Shown here: positions 31,126 to 31,259 of the stretch, in pieces
Layout of the letters: each line of letters begins with the position of its first letter
Position numbering within the stretch: position 1 is the first letter of the stretch
DNA from: Prevotella sp. UBA2746
GTDB lineage: Bacteria > Bacteroidota > Bacteroidia > Bacteroidales > Bacteroidaceae
DNA: 31,259 nt
Assembly: GCA_002353555.1 (NCBI GenBank)
Contig: DEJO01000041.1
Span: 1 to 31,259, forward strand
Direction of reading: 5' to 3'
The notes under the pieces: generated by a model
Databases searched by the model: none
The model's input: the letters and a program-made list of their open reading frames with translations, nothing else
Told to the model about the DNA's origin: nothing
Made by a program: the position numbers and the translations under genes

Positions 31126-31133
31126 TTTGTTGG

Positions 31134-31165
31134 CAAAGGTACGATTAAGCGAGGGAAAAGCCAAA
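31134..31165 (-). promoter_or_regulatory. Promoter of the UPF0104 gene and pepD
   Basis: The minus strand carries TTTG (31165-31162), 20 bases, then TACCTTTG (31141-31134). The predicted start site is at about 31127-31129, only 2-5 bases before the ATG at 31125. Confidence 0.8.
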
Positions 31166-31242
31166 TTTATTTGGACTTTTCCGAGCGATAGTACCTTCTC
31201 TGCACGAGATGATTTCTCACGCAGAGGCACAGATTTGCACTC

Positions 31243-31250
31243 TAACTTTG
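31243..31250 (+). promoter_or_regulatory. Possible -7 element of a divergent gene beyond the edge
   Basis: TAACTTTG fits TAnnTTTG on the plus strand, followed by CGGAGGATT at the window end. No TTTG is at the right distance upstream. The gene it would serve is outside the window. Confidence 0.3.
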
Positions 31251-31259
31251 CGGAGGATT

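Noticed and set aside
30214..31191. A 325-codon plus-strand frame across the UPF0104 gene
   Set aside because: Its product is extremely rich in Asp, Glu, His and Gln, typical of the reverse of a hydrophobic protein, and the minus-strand gene has a promoter and conserved family motifs.

Overview
The window looks like chromosomal DNA from a member of the Bacteroidales, most likely Prevotellaceae (inference). The evidence is a SusC/SusD pair and many promoters of the Bacteroidetes type (TTTG, 19-20 bases, TAnnTTTG). The parA-parB-DUF5683-mltD-rel order is one I associate with this phylum, and Shine-Dalgarno sequences are not apparent. Intergenic DNA carries short-period minisatellites and GC-rich palindromes. 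Nothing suggests a phage, plasmid, CRISPR array, IS element or rRNA operon.

Region 1 (1-6930, minus strand) is a nutrient-uptake locus: susC, susD, a small calycin-like lipoprotein and a secreted protein, driven by one well-formed promoter at 7026-7057. No glycoside hydrolase, polysaccharide lyase or regulator lies beside it in the window, so the substrate is unknown. A gene-free interval of 734 bases (6931-7664) follows. It holds that promoter, a long imperfect hairpin, an alternating purine-pyrimidine tract and a 10-bp minisatellite.

Region 2 (7665-15088, minus) has a secreted pectinesterase, then (reading leftward from parA) parA, parB, a DUF5683 membrane protein, an MltD-like lytic transglycosylase and a Rel/SpoT (p)ppGpp enzyme. 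Chromosome segregation, wall remodelling and stringent response are thus joined in one collinear gene block. Region 3 (15130-17217, plus) is surE-lpxB, divergent from parA. Region 4 (17244-20668, minus) is rsfS-ftsH-cdsA, tightly packed and converging on lpxB; the last nine codon triplets of ftsH are a 9-bp tandem repeat. A tRNA-Gln(CTG) with its own promoter and terminator lies at 20727-20930.

Region 5 (20960-31165, minus) carries a PepD-type dipeptidase, a five-repeat DUF349 protein, a CorA-family transporter, NhaD with a small unknown partner, a small secreted protein, a second PepD and a lysylphosphatidylglycerol-synthase-like (UPF0104) membrane protein. The 541-base gap before the DUF349 gene holds a perfect 22-bp inverted repeat built of heptamers, an 18-codon ORF and a perfect 30-bp palindromic terminator.

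I found no convincing new multi-gene system. The main unexplained material is the intergenic repeat architecture and four poorly characterised small genes. Promoter positions were used to choose start codons for surE, parA and the UPF0104 gene, whose longest ORFs begin inside or upstream of the promoter.
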